DNA of 64,000 nucleotides. Source: Cherax quadricarinatus. Taxonomy: Eukaryota > Arthropoda > Malacostraca > Decapoda > Parastacidae. The stretch spans positions 5,730,200-5,794,199 of the forward strand of contig NC_091372.1 in assembly GCF_038502225.1 (NCBI RefSeq). The letters run 5' to 3'. Under the pieces are notes generated by a model that had not been told where the DNA came from, did no database searches, and saw only the letters and a program-made list of their open reading frames with translations. Both the position numbers and the translations under genes were made by a program. Positions 25,101 to 38,199 of this stretch are shown one piece after another (position 1 is the first letter of the stretch; each line of letters opens with the position of its first letter).

Positions 25101-26865
25101 CCTACAGGATAACCCCAGTGCTCGTCTCACCCACCCACCCGCCTCCAGGATAACCCCAGTGCTCGTCTCACCCACCCACCCTCCTGCAGGATAACCCCAG
25201 TGCTCGTCTCACCCACCCACCCTCCTCCAGGATAACCTCAGTGCTCGTCTCACCCACCCACCCTCCTGCAGGATAACCCCAGTGCTCGTCTCACCCACCT
25301 ACCCTCCTGCAGGATAACCCCAGTGCTCGTCTCACCCACCCACCCTCCTGCAGGATAACCCCAGTGCTCGTCTCACCCACCCACCCACCTGCAGGATAAC
25401 CCCAGTGCTCGTCTCACCCACCCACCCTCCTCCAGGATAACTCCAGTGCTCGTCTCACCCACCCACCCTCCTGCAGGATAACTCCAGTGCTCGTCTCACC
25501 CACCCACCCTCCTGCAGGATAACCCCAGTGCTCGTCTCACCCACCCACCCTCCTGCAGGATAACACCAGGGCTCGTCTCACCCACCCACCCTCCTCGTCT
25601 CACCCACCCACCCTCCTCCAGGATAACTCCAGTGCTCGTCTCACCCACCCACCCTCCTCCAGGATAACTCCAGTGCTCGTCTCACCCACCCACCCTCCTG
25701 CAGGATAACTCCAGTGCTCGTCTCACCCACCCACCCTCCTCCAGGATAACTCCAGTGCTCGTCTCACCCACCCACCCTCCTGCAGGATAACTCCAGCGCT
25801 CGTCTCACCCACCCACCCTCCTGCAGGATAACTCCAGTGCTCGTCTCACCCACCCACCCTCCTCCAGGATAACCCCAGTGCTCGTCTCACCCACCCACCC
25901 TCCTCCAGGATAACTCCAGTGCTCGTCTCACCCACCCACCCTCCAGCAGGATATCCCCAGTGCTCGTCTCACCCACCCCCCCTCCTGCAGGATTACTCCA
26001 GTGCTCGTCTCACCCACCCACCCTCCTGCAGGATAACTCCAGTGCTCGTCTCACCCACCCACCCTCCTGCAGGATAACCCCAGTGCTCGTCTCACCCACC
26101 CACCCTCCTCCAGGATAACTCCAGTGCTCGTCTCACCCACCCACCCTCCTCCAGGATAACTCCAGTGCTCGTCTCACCCACCCACCCTCCTACAGGATAA
26201 CCCCAGTGCTCGTCTCACCCCCCCACCCTCCTGCAGGATAACAGCAGTGCTCGTCTCACCCACCTACCCTCCTGCAGGATAACCCCAGTGCTCGTATCAC
26301 CCATCCACCTTCCTACAGGATAGCCCCAGTGCTCGTCTCACCCACCTACCCTCCTGCAGGATAACCCCAGTGCTCGTCTCACCCACCTACCCTCCTGCAG
26401 GATAACCCCAGTGCTCGTCTCACCCACCCACCCTCCTCCAGGATAACTCCAGTGCTCGTCTCACCCACCCACCCTCCTCCAGGATAACTCCAGTGCTCGT
26501 CTCACCCACCCACCCTCCTGCAGGATAACCCCAGTGCTCGTCTCACCCACCCACCCTCCTACAGGATAACCCCAGTGCTCGTCTCACCCACCCACCCTCC
26601 TGCAGGATAACTCCAGTGCTCGTCTCGCCCACCCACCCTCCAGCAGGATAACCCCAGTGCTCGTCTCACCCACCCACCCTCCTACAGGATAACCCCAGTG
26701 CTCGTCTCACCCACCCACCCTCCTACAGTATAACCCCAGTGCTCGTCTCACCCACCCACCCTCCTACAGGATAACCCCAGTGCTCGTCTCACCCACCCAC
26801 CCTCCTACAGGATAACCCCAGTGCTCGTCTCACCCACCCACCCTCCTACAGGATAACCCCAGTGC
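22130..26865. repeat. 41-bp satellite, about 115 copies
   Basis: The unit contains TGCTCGTCTCACCCACCCAC, then CCTCCTGCAGG and ATAACYCCAG. The GCAGG/CCAGG and ACTCC/ACCCC alternations dominate. A 26-bp core from GTCTCACCC through GCAGG is the same as in the 28-bp array at 19592-21484. A fused double unit lies at 25585-25620. Stop codons break most frames, so few open frames exist. Confidence 0.97.
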
Positions 26866-26869
26866 TCGT

Positions 26870-27545
26870 CTGAACCCATCACTCACCAGCATCAAGAACC
26901 CATCACTCACCAGCATCAAGAACATATCACTCACCAGCATCAAGAACCCATCACTCACCAGTATCAAGAACTCATCACTCACCAGCATCAAGAACCCATC
27001 ACTCACCAGTATCAAGAACCCATCACTCACCAGCATCAAGAACCCATCACTTACAAGTATCAAGAACACATCACTCACCAGCATCAAGAACCCATCACTC
27101 ACCAGTATCAAGAACCCATCACTCACCAGTATCAAGAACCCATCACTCACCAGTATCAAGGACCCATCACTCACCAGTATCAAGAACGCATCACTCACAA
27201 GCATCAAGAACCCATCACTCACCAGCATCAAGAACCCATCACTCGCCAGCATCAAGAACCCATCACTCACCAGCATCAAGAACCCATCACTCACCAGTAT
27301 CAAGGACCCATCACTCACCACCATCAAGAACCCATCACTCACCAGTATCAAGGACCCATCACTCACCAGCATCAAGAACCCATCACTCACCAGTATCAAG
27401 GACCCATCACTCACCAGCATCAAGAACCCATCACTCACCAGTATCAAGGACCCATCACTCACCAGTATCAAGGACCCATCACTCACCAGCATCAAGAACC
27501 CATCACTCACCAGTATCAAGGACCCATCACTCACCAGCATCAAGA
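26870..27545. repeat. 24-bp minisatellite, about 28 copies
   Basis: The unit contains CCCATCACTCACCAGCATCA followed by AGAA or AGGA. It abuts the 41-bp array directly at TGCTCGTCTGAACCC. The antisense frame LVSDGFLM is open because the unit is eight codons long, and it is not a gene. Confidence 0.95.
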
Positions 27546-27599
27546 CAATCTTGTTATTCAATTAAAAATAATTCTATAACATTTCCAGATGAAGTTTAC

Positions 27600-30212
27600 A
27601 AAATGGTACCAACACCTACCATTAATACCAACCTTCTTAGAAGGTACCTACACCTACCATTAATACCAACCTTCTTAGAAGGTACCTACACCTACCATTA
27701 ATACCAACCTTCTTAGAAGGTACCTACACCTACCATTAATACCAACCTTCTTAGAAGGTACCTACACCTACCATTAATACCAACCTTCTTAGAAGGTACC
27801 TACACCTACCATTAATACCAACCTTCTTAGAAGGTACCTACACCTACCATTAATACCAACCTTCTTAGAAGGTACCTACACCTACCATTAATACCAACCT
27901 TCTTAGAAGGTACCTACACCTACCATTAATACCAACCTTCTTAGAAGGTACCTACACCTACCATTAATACCAACCTTCTTAGAAGGTACCTACACCTACC
28001 ATTAATACCAACCTTCTTAGAAGGTACCTACACCTACCATTAATACCAACCTTCTTAGAAGGTACCTACACCTACCATTAATACCAACCTTCTTAGAAGG
28101 TACCTACACCTACCATTAATACCAACCTTCTTAGAAGGTACCTACACCTACCATTAATACCAACCTTCTTAGAAGGTACCTACACCTACCATTAATACCA
28201 ACCTTCTTAGAAGGTACCTACACCTACCATTAATACCAACCTTCTTAGAAGGTACCTACACCTACCATTAATACCAACCTTCTTAGAAGGTACCTACACC
28301 TACCATTAATACCAACCTTCTTAGAAGGTACCTACACCTACCATTAATACCAACCTTCTTAGAAGGTACCTACACCTACCATTAATACCAACCTTCTTAG
28401 AAGGTACCTACACCTACCATTAATACCAACCTTCTTAGAAGGTACCTGCACCTACCATTAATACCAACCTTCTTAGAAGGTACCTACACCTACCATTAAT
28501 ACCAACCTTCTTAGAAGGTACCTACACCTACCATTAATACCAACCTTCTTAGAAGGTACCTGCACCTACCATTAATACCAACCTTCTTAGAAGGTACCTA
28601 CACCTTCCATTAATACCAACCTTCTTAGAAGGTACCTACACCTTCCATTAATACCAACCTTCTTAGAAGGTACCTACACCTTCCATTAATACCAACCTTC
28701 TTAGAAGGTACCTACACCTACCATTAATACCAACCTTCTTAGAAGGTACCTACACCTACCATTAATACCAACCTTCTTAGAAGGTACCTACACCTTCCAT
28801 TAATACCAACCTTCTTAGAAGGTACCTACACCTACCATTAATACCAACCTTCTTAGAAGGTACCTACACCTACCATTAATACCAACCTTCTTAGAAGGTA
28901 CCTACACCTACCATTAATACCAACCTTCTTAGAAGGTACCTACACCTACCATTAATACCAACCTTCTTAGAAGGTACCTACACCTACCATTAATACCAAC
29001 CTTCTTAGAAGGTACCTACACCTACCATTAATACCAACCTTCTTAGAAGGTACCTACACCTACCATTAATACCAACCTTCTTAGAAGGTACCTACACCTT
29101 CCATTAATACCAACCTTCTTAGAAGGTACCTACACCTACCATTAATACCAACCTTCTTAGAAGGTACCTACACTTACCATTAATACCAACCTTCTTAGAA
29201 GGTACCTACACCTTCCATTAATACCAACCTTCTTAGAAGGTACCTACACCTTCCATTAATACCAACCTTCTTAGAAGGTACCTACACCTTCCATTAATAC
29301 CAACCTTCTTAGTAGGTACCTACACCTTCCATTAATACCAACCTTCTAAGTAGGTACCTACACCTTCCATTAATACCAACCTTCTTAGAAGGTACCTACA
29401 CCTTCCATTAATACCAACCTTCTTAGTAGGTACCTACACCTTCCATTAATACCAACGTTCTTAGTAGGTACTTACACCTTACATTAATACCAACCTTCTT
29501 AGCAGACACCTAAGCACATCATTAATACCAACTTTCTTAACAGGCACCTACACATACCATTAATACCAACTTTCTTAGCAGGCACCTACACATACCATTA
29601 ATACCAACTTTCTTAGCAGGCACCTACACACACCATTAATACCAACTTTCTTATAAGGCACCTACACATACCATTAATACCAACTTTCTTATAAGGCACC
29701 TACACATACCATTAATACCAACTTTCTTAGTAGGCACCTACACATACCATTAATACCAACTTTCTTAGTAGGCACCTACACATACCATTAATACCAACTT
29801 TCTTAGTAGGCACCTACACATACCATTAATACCAACTTTCTTAGTAGGCACCTACACACACCATTAATGCCAACTTTCTTAGTAGGCACCTACACACACC
29901 ATTAATACCAACTTTCTTAGTAGGCACCTACACACACCATTAATGCCAACTTTCTTAGTAGGCACCTACACACACCATTAATACCAACTTTCTTAGTAGG
30001 CACCTACACACACCATTAATACCAACTTTCTTAGTAGGCACCTACACACACCATTAATGCCAACTTTCTTAGTAGGCACCTACACACACCATTAATACCA
30101 ACTTTCTTAGCAGGCACCTACACACACCATTAATACCAACTTTCTTAGCAGGCACCTACACACACCATTAATACCAACTTTCTTAGTAGGCACCTACACA
30201 CACCATTAATAC
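27600..30212. repeat. 38-bp satellite in two subfamilies, about 69 copies
   Basis: Subfamily 1 (27600-29500) contains ACCATTAATACCAACC and the hairpin-forming ACCTTCTTAGAAGGT. Subfamily 2 (29500-30212) reads ACTTTCTTAGTAGGCACC and CACACACCATTAAT, losing the perfect hairpin. Units around 29290-29500 (TTAGTAGGTACC) are intermediate. Confidence 0.97.
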
Positions 30213-30774
30213 CTCCTAGTTAAGAGACACCAGTGTGAAATCCTGAAGGTAATACCAAGAGGCTTTCCAGAGTTATCTTACAGAAACCAATTTCAGGCAT
30301 GACTTACATAAAACTTGGCAGAGGACACATGCTCTTGTCAACTATTCCACGAACCTTCGCCTAGTAGTAGGTGATCAGTGTTAAAAATGCGAAACAGATC
30401 GGATAGTGCATTCTGTAGTTATAAACGAAAGTCTTGGAGAAAGTTAATAGACGAGAAGAACAATATATTGAACAATGAACAATGTTCGAGCTCTGGCATC
30501 AATTCCTGCAGTACTGTGAAGATTTCATTAAACTTGGCGGGTTAGAAGTGCATTGGAAAACATACAAGAAATGTTTAATGTCCTCATTAAAGTTATCTGC
30601 CGAGAAAGACTATTTATTCCTATCTAGACAAATGAGTAGAAGTTTGAAGCGAAGATAGAAAAACATAAGAGTTAGATGTGGCGGGTTAGACTCGCTGGTA
30701 GTGGGTGAGGTGGGTAGTGAAGGGGAGGAGCTTGAGAATGAATGGATCACCATCCAAGATGCATTTAAAAGTTA
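30213..30774. other. Non-coding spacer
   Basis: No gene or known repeat is seen. Composition is ordinary and slightly AT-rich. Confidence 0.4.
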
Positions 30775-31830
30775 CCACACAATACCACCACCACCCACGG
30801 TACTTTAAACATCGAAGTTACCACACACCCCCCACCAGTACCACCACCACCCACGGTACTTTAAATATCAAAGTTACCACACACCCCCACCAGTACCACC
30901 ACCACCCACGGTACTTTAAATATCAAAGTTACCACACACACCCCCACCAGTACCACCACCACCCACGGTACTTTAAATATCAAAGTTACCACACACACCC
31001 CCACCAGTACCACCACCCACGGTACTTTAAATATCAAAGTTACCACACACCCCCACCAGTACCACCATACTTTAAATATCAAAGTTACCACACACACCCC
31101 CACCAGTACCACCACCACCCACGGTACTTTAAATATCAAAGTTACCACACACACCCCCACCAGTACCACCACCACCCACGGTACTTTAAATATCAAAGTT
31201 ACCACACACCCCCACCAGTACCACCATACTTTAAATATCAAAGTTACCACACACCCCCACCAGTACCACCACCACCCACGGTACTTTAAATATCAAAGTT
31301 ACCACACACACCCCCACCAGTACCACCACCACCCACGGTACTTTAAATATCAAAGTTACCACACACCCCCACCAGTACCACCATACTTTAAATATCAAAG
31401 TTACCACACACACCCCCACCAGTACCACCACCACCCACGGTACTTTAAATATCAAAGTTACCACACACCCCCACCAGTACCACCACCACCCACGGTACTT
31501 TAAATATCAAAGTTACCACACACATCCCCACCACCCACGGTACTTTAAATATCAAAGTTACCACACACACCCCCACCAGTACCACCACCACCCACGGTAC
31601 TTTAAATATCAAAGTTACCACACACATCCCCACCACCCACGGTACTTTAAATATCAAAGTTACCACACACACCCCCACCAGTACCACCACCACCCACGGT
31701 ACTTTAAATATCAAAGTTACCACACACCCCCACCAGTACCACCACTACCACCCAAGGTACTTTTAATATCAGTTACCACACACCACTACCACGACCACCA
31801 CCACCCAAGGTACTATTAAATACCAAGGTT
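30775..31830. repeat. About 55-bp minisatellite with a short 44-bp variant
   Basis: Units contain GGTACTTTAAATATCAAAGT and CACCCCCACCAGTACCACC. Short units lack the ACCACCCACGG block (CACCATACTTTAAATATC). From about 31740 the units decay. Open frames on both strands are repeat-derived. Confidence 0.95.
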
Positions 31831-32261
31831 ACCACACACCAGCAGTACCAGTGTTTCGTAACACCAGCCACACCTCGTACTAAGACTTTAACCTTCCGCA
31901 GACCATCACCAACAACCTGACTGATAAACACAATTTGCACGACAAACTTATATTAAGACTTGCCCGGTTTAAAACTTGACGCAGAGCAAAACGTTGCCGC
32001 TATAACATTACAACCTGACCAGGTCATATTAGTGGACGGAGGTTCAAGCCTCCACCATCCAGGTTTACTAAGTCACAAAATACGATTCTGCCTCCTGCCA
32101 GAGTAAACCACATGTTTACCCGACCGGGTTTACCACAACATATCATTCACCTTCCACTAGTTTGCATTTTTTTTTATTTTGACTGTCAAATATAATGTCG
32201 GTATATAATATTAATTAATATTAAAGAAATGAGATGTTAGTGATGCAATTGTTCTTACTAT
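31831..32261. other. Spacer with a decayed fold-back arm
   Basis: At 31967-32010, TTGACGCAGAGCAAAACGTTGCC resembles a fold-back family arm without a partner. Nothing else is recognised. Confidence 0.45.
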
Positions 32262-35200
32262 TGGTGGTGGTGGTAGTTGTTGTTGTTACTATTGGTGGTG
32301 GTGGTAGTTGTTGTTGTTACTATTGGTGGTGGTTGTAGTTGTTGTTACTATTGGTGGTGGTTGTAGTTGTTACTATTGGTGGTGGTTGTAGTTGTTGTTA
32401 CTATTGGTGGTGGTTGTAGTTGTTGTTACTATTGGTGGTGGTTGTAGTTGTTGTCACTATTGGTGGTGGTGGTAGTTGTTGTTACTATTGGTGGTGGTTG
32501 TAGTTGTTGTTACTATTGGTGGTGGTTGTAGTTGTTGTTATTATTGGTGGTGGTTGTAGTTGTTGTTACTATTGGTGGTGGTTGTAGTTGTTGTCACTAT
32601 TGGTGGTGGTGGTAGTTGTTGTTGTTGTTGTTACTATTGGTGGTAGTTGTTGTTGTTGTTACTATTGGTGGTGGTTGTAGTTGTTGTCACTATTGGTGGT
32701 GGTGGTAGTTGTTGTTGTTACTATTGGTGGTGGTGGTAGTTGTTGTTGTTACTATTGGTGGTGGTGGTAGTTGTTGTTACTATTGGTGGTGGTGGTAGTT
32801 GTTGTTACTATTGGTGGTGGTGGTAGTTGTTGTCACTATTGGTGGTGGTGGTAGTTGTTGTTGTTACTATTGGTGGTGGTGGTAGTTGTTGTTGTTACTA
32901 TTGGTGGTGGTGGTAGTTGTTGTTGTTACTATTGGTGGTGGTGGTAGTTGTTGTTACTATTGGTGGTGGTGGTAGTTGTTGTCACTATTGGTGGTGGTGG
33001 TAGTTGTTGTTGTTACTATTGGTGGTGGTGGTAGTTGTTGTTGTTACTATTGGTGGTGGTGGTAGTTGTTGTTGTTACTATTGGTGGTGGTGGTAGTTGT
33101 TGTTGTTACTATTGGTGGTGGTTGTAGTTGTTGTTACTATTGGTGGTGGTGGTAGTTGTTGTCACTATTGGTGGTTATGGTAGTTGTTGTTGTTACTATT
33201 GGTGGTGGTGGTAGTTGTTGTTGTTACTATTGGTGGTGGTGGTAGTTGTTGTTACTATTGGTGGTGGTGGTAGTTGTTGTTACTATTGGTGGTGGTGGTA
33301 GTTGTTGTCACTATTGGTGGTGGTGGTAGTTGTTGTTGTTACTATTGGTGGTGGTGGTAGTTGTTGTCACTATTGGTGGTGGTGGTAGTTGTTGTTGTTA
33401 CTATTGGTGGTGGTGGTAGTTGTTGTTGTTACTATTGGTGGTGGTGGTAGTTGTTGTTGTTACTATTGGTGGTGGTGGTAGTTGTTGTCACTATTGGTGG
33501 TGGTGGTAGTTGTTGTTACTATTGGTGGTGGTGGTAGTTGTTGTTGTTACTATTGGTGGTGGTGGTATTGGTGGTGGTGGTAGTTGTTGTTACTATTGGT
33601 GGTGGTGGTAGTTGTTGTTGTTACTATTGGTGGTGGTGGTAGTTGTTGTTGTTACTATTGGTGGTGGTGGTAGTTGTTGTCACTATTGGTGGTGGTGGTA
33701 GTTGTTGTTGTTACTATTGGTGGTGGTGGTAGTTGTTACTATTGGTGGTGGTAGTTGTTGTTACTATTGGTGGTGGTGGTAGTTGTCACTATTGGTGGTG
33801 GTGGTAGTTGTTGTTACTATTGGTGGTGGTGGTAGTTGTTACTATTGGTGGTGGTGGTAGTTGTTGTTGTTACTATTGGTGGTGGTGGTAGTTGTTGTCA
33901 CTATTGGTGGTGGTGGTAGTTGTCACTATTGGTGGTGGTGGTAGTTGTTGTTGTTACTATTGGTGGTGGTGGTAGTTGTTGTTACTATTGGTGGTGGTGG
34001 TAGTTGTTGTTGTTACTATTGGTGGTGGTGGTAGTTGTTGTCACTATTGGTGGTGGTGGTAGTTGTTGTTGTTACTATTGGTGGTGGTGGTAGTTGTTGT
34101 CACTATTGGTGGTGGTGGTAGTTGTTGTCACTATTGGTGGTGGTGGTAGTTGTTACTATTGGTGGTGGTGGTAGTTGTTGTCACTATTGGTGGTGGTGGT
34201 AGTTGTTGTTGTTGTTACTATTGGTGGTGGTGGTAGTCACTATTGGTGGTGGTGGTAGTTGTTGTTACTATTGGTGGTGGTGGTAGTTGTTGTCACTATT
34301 GGTGGTGGTGGTAGTTGTTGTTACTACTGGTGGTGGTGGTAGTTGTTGTCACTATTGGTGGTGGTGGTTGTTGTTGTTGTTACTATTGGTGGTGGTGGTA
34401 GTTGTTGTTGTTACTATTGGTGGTGGTGGTAGTTGTTGTTGTTACTATTGGTGGTGGTGGTAGTTGTTGTTACTATTGGTGGTGGTGGTAGTTGTTGTCA
34501 CTATTGGTGGTGGTGGTAGTTGTTGTCACTATTGGTTGTTGTTACTATTGGTGGTGGTGGTAGTTATCACTATTGGTGGTGGTAGTTGTTGTTACTATTG
34601 GTGGTGGTGGTAGTTGTTGTCACTATTGGTGGTGGTGGTAGTTGTTGTTACTATTGGTGGTGGTGGTAGTTATCACTATTGGTGGTGGTGGTAATCACTA
34701 TTGGTGGTGGTGGTAGTTGTTGTCACTATTGGTGGTGGTGGTGGTAGTTGTCACTATTGGTGGTGGTGGTAGTTGTTACTATTGGTGGTGGTGGTAGTTG
34801 TTGTCACTATTGGTGGTGGTGGTGGTGGTAGTTGTTGTCACTATTGGTGGTGGTGGTAGTTGTCACTATTGGTGGTGGTGGTAGTTGTCACTATTGGTGG
34901 TGGTGGTAGTTGTCACTATTGGTGTTGGTGGTAGTTGTTGTTACTATTGGTGTTGGTGGTAGTTGTTGTCACTATTGGTGGTGGTGGTAGTTGTTGTTGT
35001 TACTATTGGTGGTGGTGGTAGTTGTTGTCACTATTGGTGGTGGTGGTAGTTGTCACTATTGGTGGTAATGGTAGTTATCACTATTGGTGGTGGTGGTAGT
35101 TGTTGTTACTATTGGTGGTGGTGGTAGTTATCACTATTGGTGGTGGTGGTAGTTGTTACTATTGGTGTTGGTGGTAGTTGTTGTCACTATTGGTGGTGGT

Positions 35201-37505
35201 GGTAGTTGTCACTATTGGTGGTGGTGGTAGTTGTTGTCACTATTGGTGGTGGTGGTAGTTGTCACTATTGGTGGTGGTGGTAGTTGTTGTTACTATTGGT
35301 GGTGGTGGTAGTTGTTGTCACTATTGGTGGTGGTGGTAGTTGTCACTATTGGTGGTGGTGGTAGTTGTTGTCACTATTGGTGGTGGTGGTAGTTGTCACT
35401 ATTGGTGGTGGTGGTAGTTGTCACTATTGGTGGTGGTGGTGGTGGTAGTTGTTGTTACTATTGGTGGTGGTGGTAGTTGTCACTATTGGTGGTGGTGGTA
35501 GTTGTTGTCACTATTGGTGGTGGTGGTAGTTGTTGTCACTATTGGTGGTGGTGGTAGTTGTTGTCACTATTGGTGGTGGTGGTAGTTGTTGTCACTATTG
35601 GTGGTGGTGGTAGTTGTTGTCACTATTGGTGGTGGTGGTAGTTGTTGTCACTATTGGTGGTGGTGGTAGTTGTTGTCACTATTGGTGGTGGTGGTAGTTG
35701 TTGTCACTATTGGTGGTGGTGGTAGTTGTCACTACTGGTGGTGGTGGTAGTTGTTGTCACTACTGGTGGTGGTGGTAGTTGTTGTTACTATTGGTGGTGG
35801 TGGTAGTTGTTGTCACTATTGGTGGTGGTGGTAGTTGTTGTTACTATTGGTGGTGGTGGTAGTTGTTGTCACTATTGGTGGTGGTGGTAGTTGTTGTCAC
35901 TATTGGTGGTGGTGGTAGTTGTTGTTACTATTGGTGGTGGTGGTAGTTATCACTATTGGTGGTGGTGGTAGTTGTCACTATTGGTGGTGGTGGTAGTTGT
36001 TGTCACTATTGGTGGTGGTGGTAGTTGTTGTCACTATTGGTGGTGGTGGTAGTTGTTGTCACTATTGGTGGTGGTGGTAGTTGTTGTCACTATTGGTGGT
36101 GGTGGTAGTTGTTGTCACTATTGGTGGTGGTGGTAGTTGTTGTTCACTATTGGTGGTGGTGGTGTTGTTACTATTGGTGGTGGTGGTAGTTGTCACTATT
36201 GGTGGTGGTGGTAGTTGTTGTCACTATTGGTGGTGGTGGTAGTTGTTGTCACTATTGGTGGTGGTGGTAGTTGTTGTCACTATTGGTGGTGGTGGTGGTG
36301 GTTGTTGTTACTATTGGTGGTGGTGGTGGTGGTTGTTGTCACTATTGGTGGTGGTGGTAGTTGTTGTCACTATTGGTGGTGTTGGTAGTTGTTGTCACTA
36401 TCGGTGGTGGTGGTAGTTATTGTCACTATTGGTGGTGGTGGTAGTTGCTGTCACTATTGGTGGTGGTAGTTGCTGTCACTATTGGTGGTGGTGGTGGTAG
36501 TTGTTGTTACTATTGGTGGTGGTGGTAGTTGCTGTCACTATTGGTGGTGGTGGTAGTTGCTGTCACTATTGGTGGTGGTGGTAGTTGTTGTTGTTACTAT
36601 TGGTGGTGGTGGTAGCTGTTGTTAGTATTGGTGGTGGTGGTAGTGTTGTTGTTACTATTGGTGGTGGTGGTAGCTGTTGTTAGTATTGGTGGTGGTGGTA
36701 GTTGTTGTTACTACTGGCGGCGGTGGTAGTTGTTGTTACTACTGTTGGGGGTGGTAGTTGTTACTATTGGTGGTGGTAATTGTTGTTAGTATTGGTGGTG
36801 GTGGTGGTGGTAGTTGTTGTTACTATTGGTGGTGGTGGTAGCTGTTGTTGTTATTGGTGGTGGTGGTAGTTGTTACTATTGGTGGTGGTGGTAGCTGTTG
36901 TTGTTAGTATTGGTGGTGGTGGTAGTTGTTACTATTGGTGGTGGTGGTAGCTGTTGTTGTTACTATTGGTGGTGGTGGTAGTTGTTACTACTACTGGTGG
37001 TGGTGGTAGTTGTTACTTCTGGTGGTGGTGGTAGTTACTACTGGTGGTGGTGGTAGTTACTACTGGTGGTGGTGGTAGTTGTTATTGTCACTATTGGTGG
37101 TGGTGGTAGTTGTTGTTACTACTGGTGGTGGTGGTAGTAGTTGTTGTCACTATTGGTGGTGGTGGTAGTTGTTGTTGTTGTTACTATTGGTGGTAGTTGT
37201 TGTTGTCGTTACTATTGGTGGTGGTGGTAGTTACTATTGGTGGTGGTGGTAGTTGTTGTTGTTGTTACTATTGGTTGGTGGTAGTTGTCACTATTAGTGG
37301 TGGTGGTAGTTGTCACTATTACTGGTGGTGGTAGTTGGTGCTGTCACTATTGGTGGTGGTGGTAGTTGCTGTTGTCATTACTGGTGGTGGTGGTGGTTGT
37401 CACTATTGGTGGTGGTGGTAGTTGTTGTCACTATTAGTGGTGGTGGTAGTTGTTGTTACTATTAGTGGAGGTGGTAGTTGTTGTCACTATTAGTAGTGGT
37501 GGTAG
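32262..37505. repeat. GGT-rich satellite, variable 21-33-bp units, about 5.2 kb
   Basis: Each unit has ACTATTGGTGGTGGTGGTAG followed by one to four GTT triplets. TACTATT and CACTATT alternate. TACTATT with GGTTGTAG units dominates the left end (32300-32600), and CACTATT units dominate 34600-36500. The plus strand is almost pure G/T. Nearly every unit contains GGTGGTGGTGG, four GG runs able to form a two-tier G-quadruplex. Confidence 0.96.
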
Positions 37506-38025
37506 TTATTACTGGTGGTGGTGGTATTGTTGTCATTATTGGTGGTGGCGGTGGAATTGTTGTTGTCATTACGGGTAGTGGTGCTAGTTGTACTGCCAAC
37601 AGTGATGGTAGTGGTTATGTTGATGGTAACGGGTGTGGTGGTGATATCGGTTATGGAGGTAGTGTCAACAGTACTGGTGTTATGCAATACCGACAAGTGG
37701 TATCAGTATTGTTGGTGGTGGTGCTGTTATCAGTATTGATGGTCGTGGTGCTGGTATCAGTATTGTCAGTAGGGGTGGTGGTATCAGTATTGTTGATGGT
37801 GGTGCTGGTATCAGTATTGTTGATGGTGGTGCTGGTATCAGTATTATTGATGGTGGTGCTGGTATCAGTATTGTTAGTACTGGTGCTGGTATCAGTTTTG
37901 TTGGTGGTACTATTGGAATCAGTACTGTTGATAGTGGTATCAGCATTGTTCGTGGTGGTGCTGGTTATCAGTATTGTTGGTAGTAGTAACAACAGTAGCG
38001 GTGGCAGCAGTGAGAGGTTAGAAGG
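37506..38025. repeat. Diverged GGT-derived array with a 27-bp sub-array
   Basis: After the main array the units decay. At 37690-37980 a 27-bp unit (GGTATCAGTATTGTTGATGG plus TGGTGCT) is repeated about ten times. Overlapping frames in several registers (LVSVLLMVV and antisense NNTDTSTTI) are repeat translations. Confidence 0.85.
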
Positions 38026-38199
38026 GGGGTGAAGCACTTTTCACTTTAGGTCATCAACTTTAAAAAGTATTGACGCAGCGAGTCACCCTCCCAGAGTGAG
38101 AGCCCTGGTCACCACACCTGCTAAATTAATACTCAACCTTCTGTAAGTCATTACCACAACAACAACACTCTCCTTCCTTCCTTTATAAACACCCGGCAT

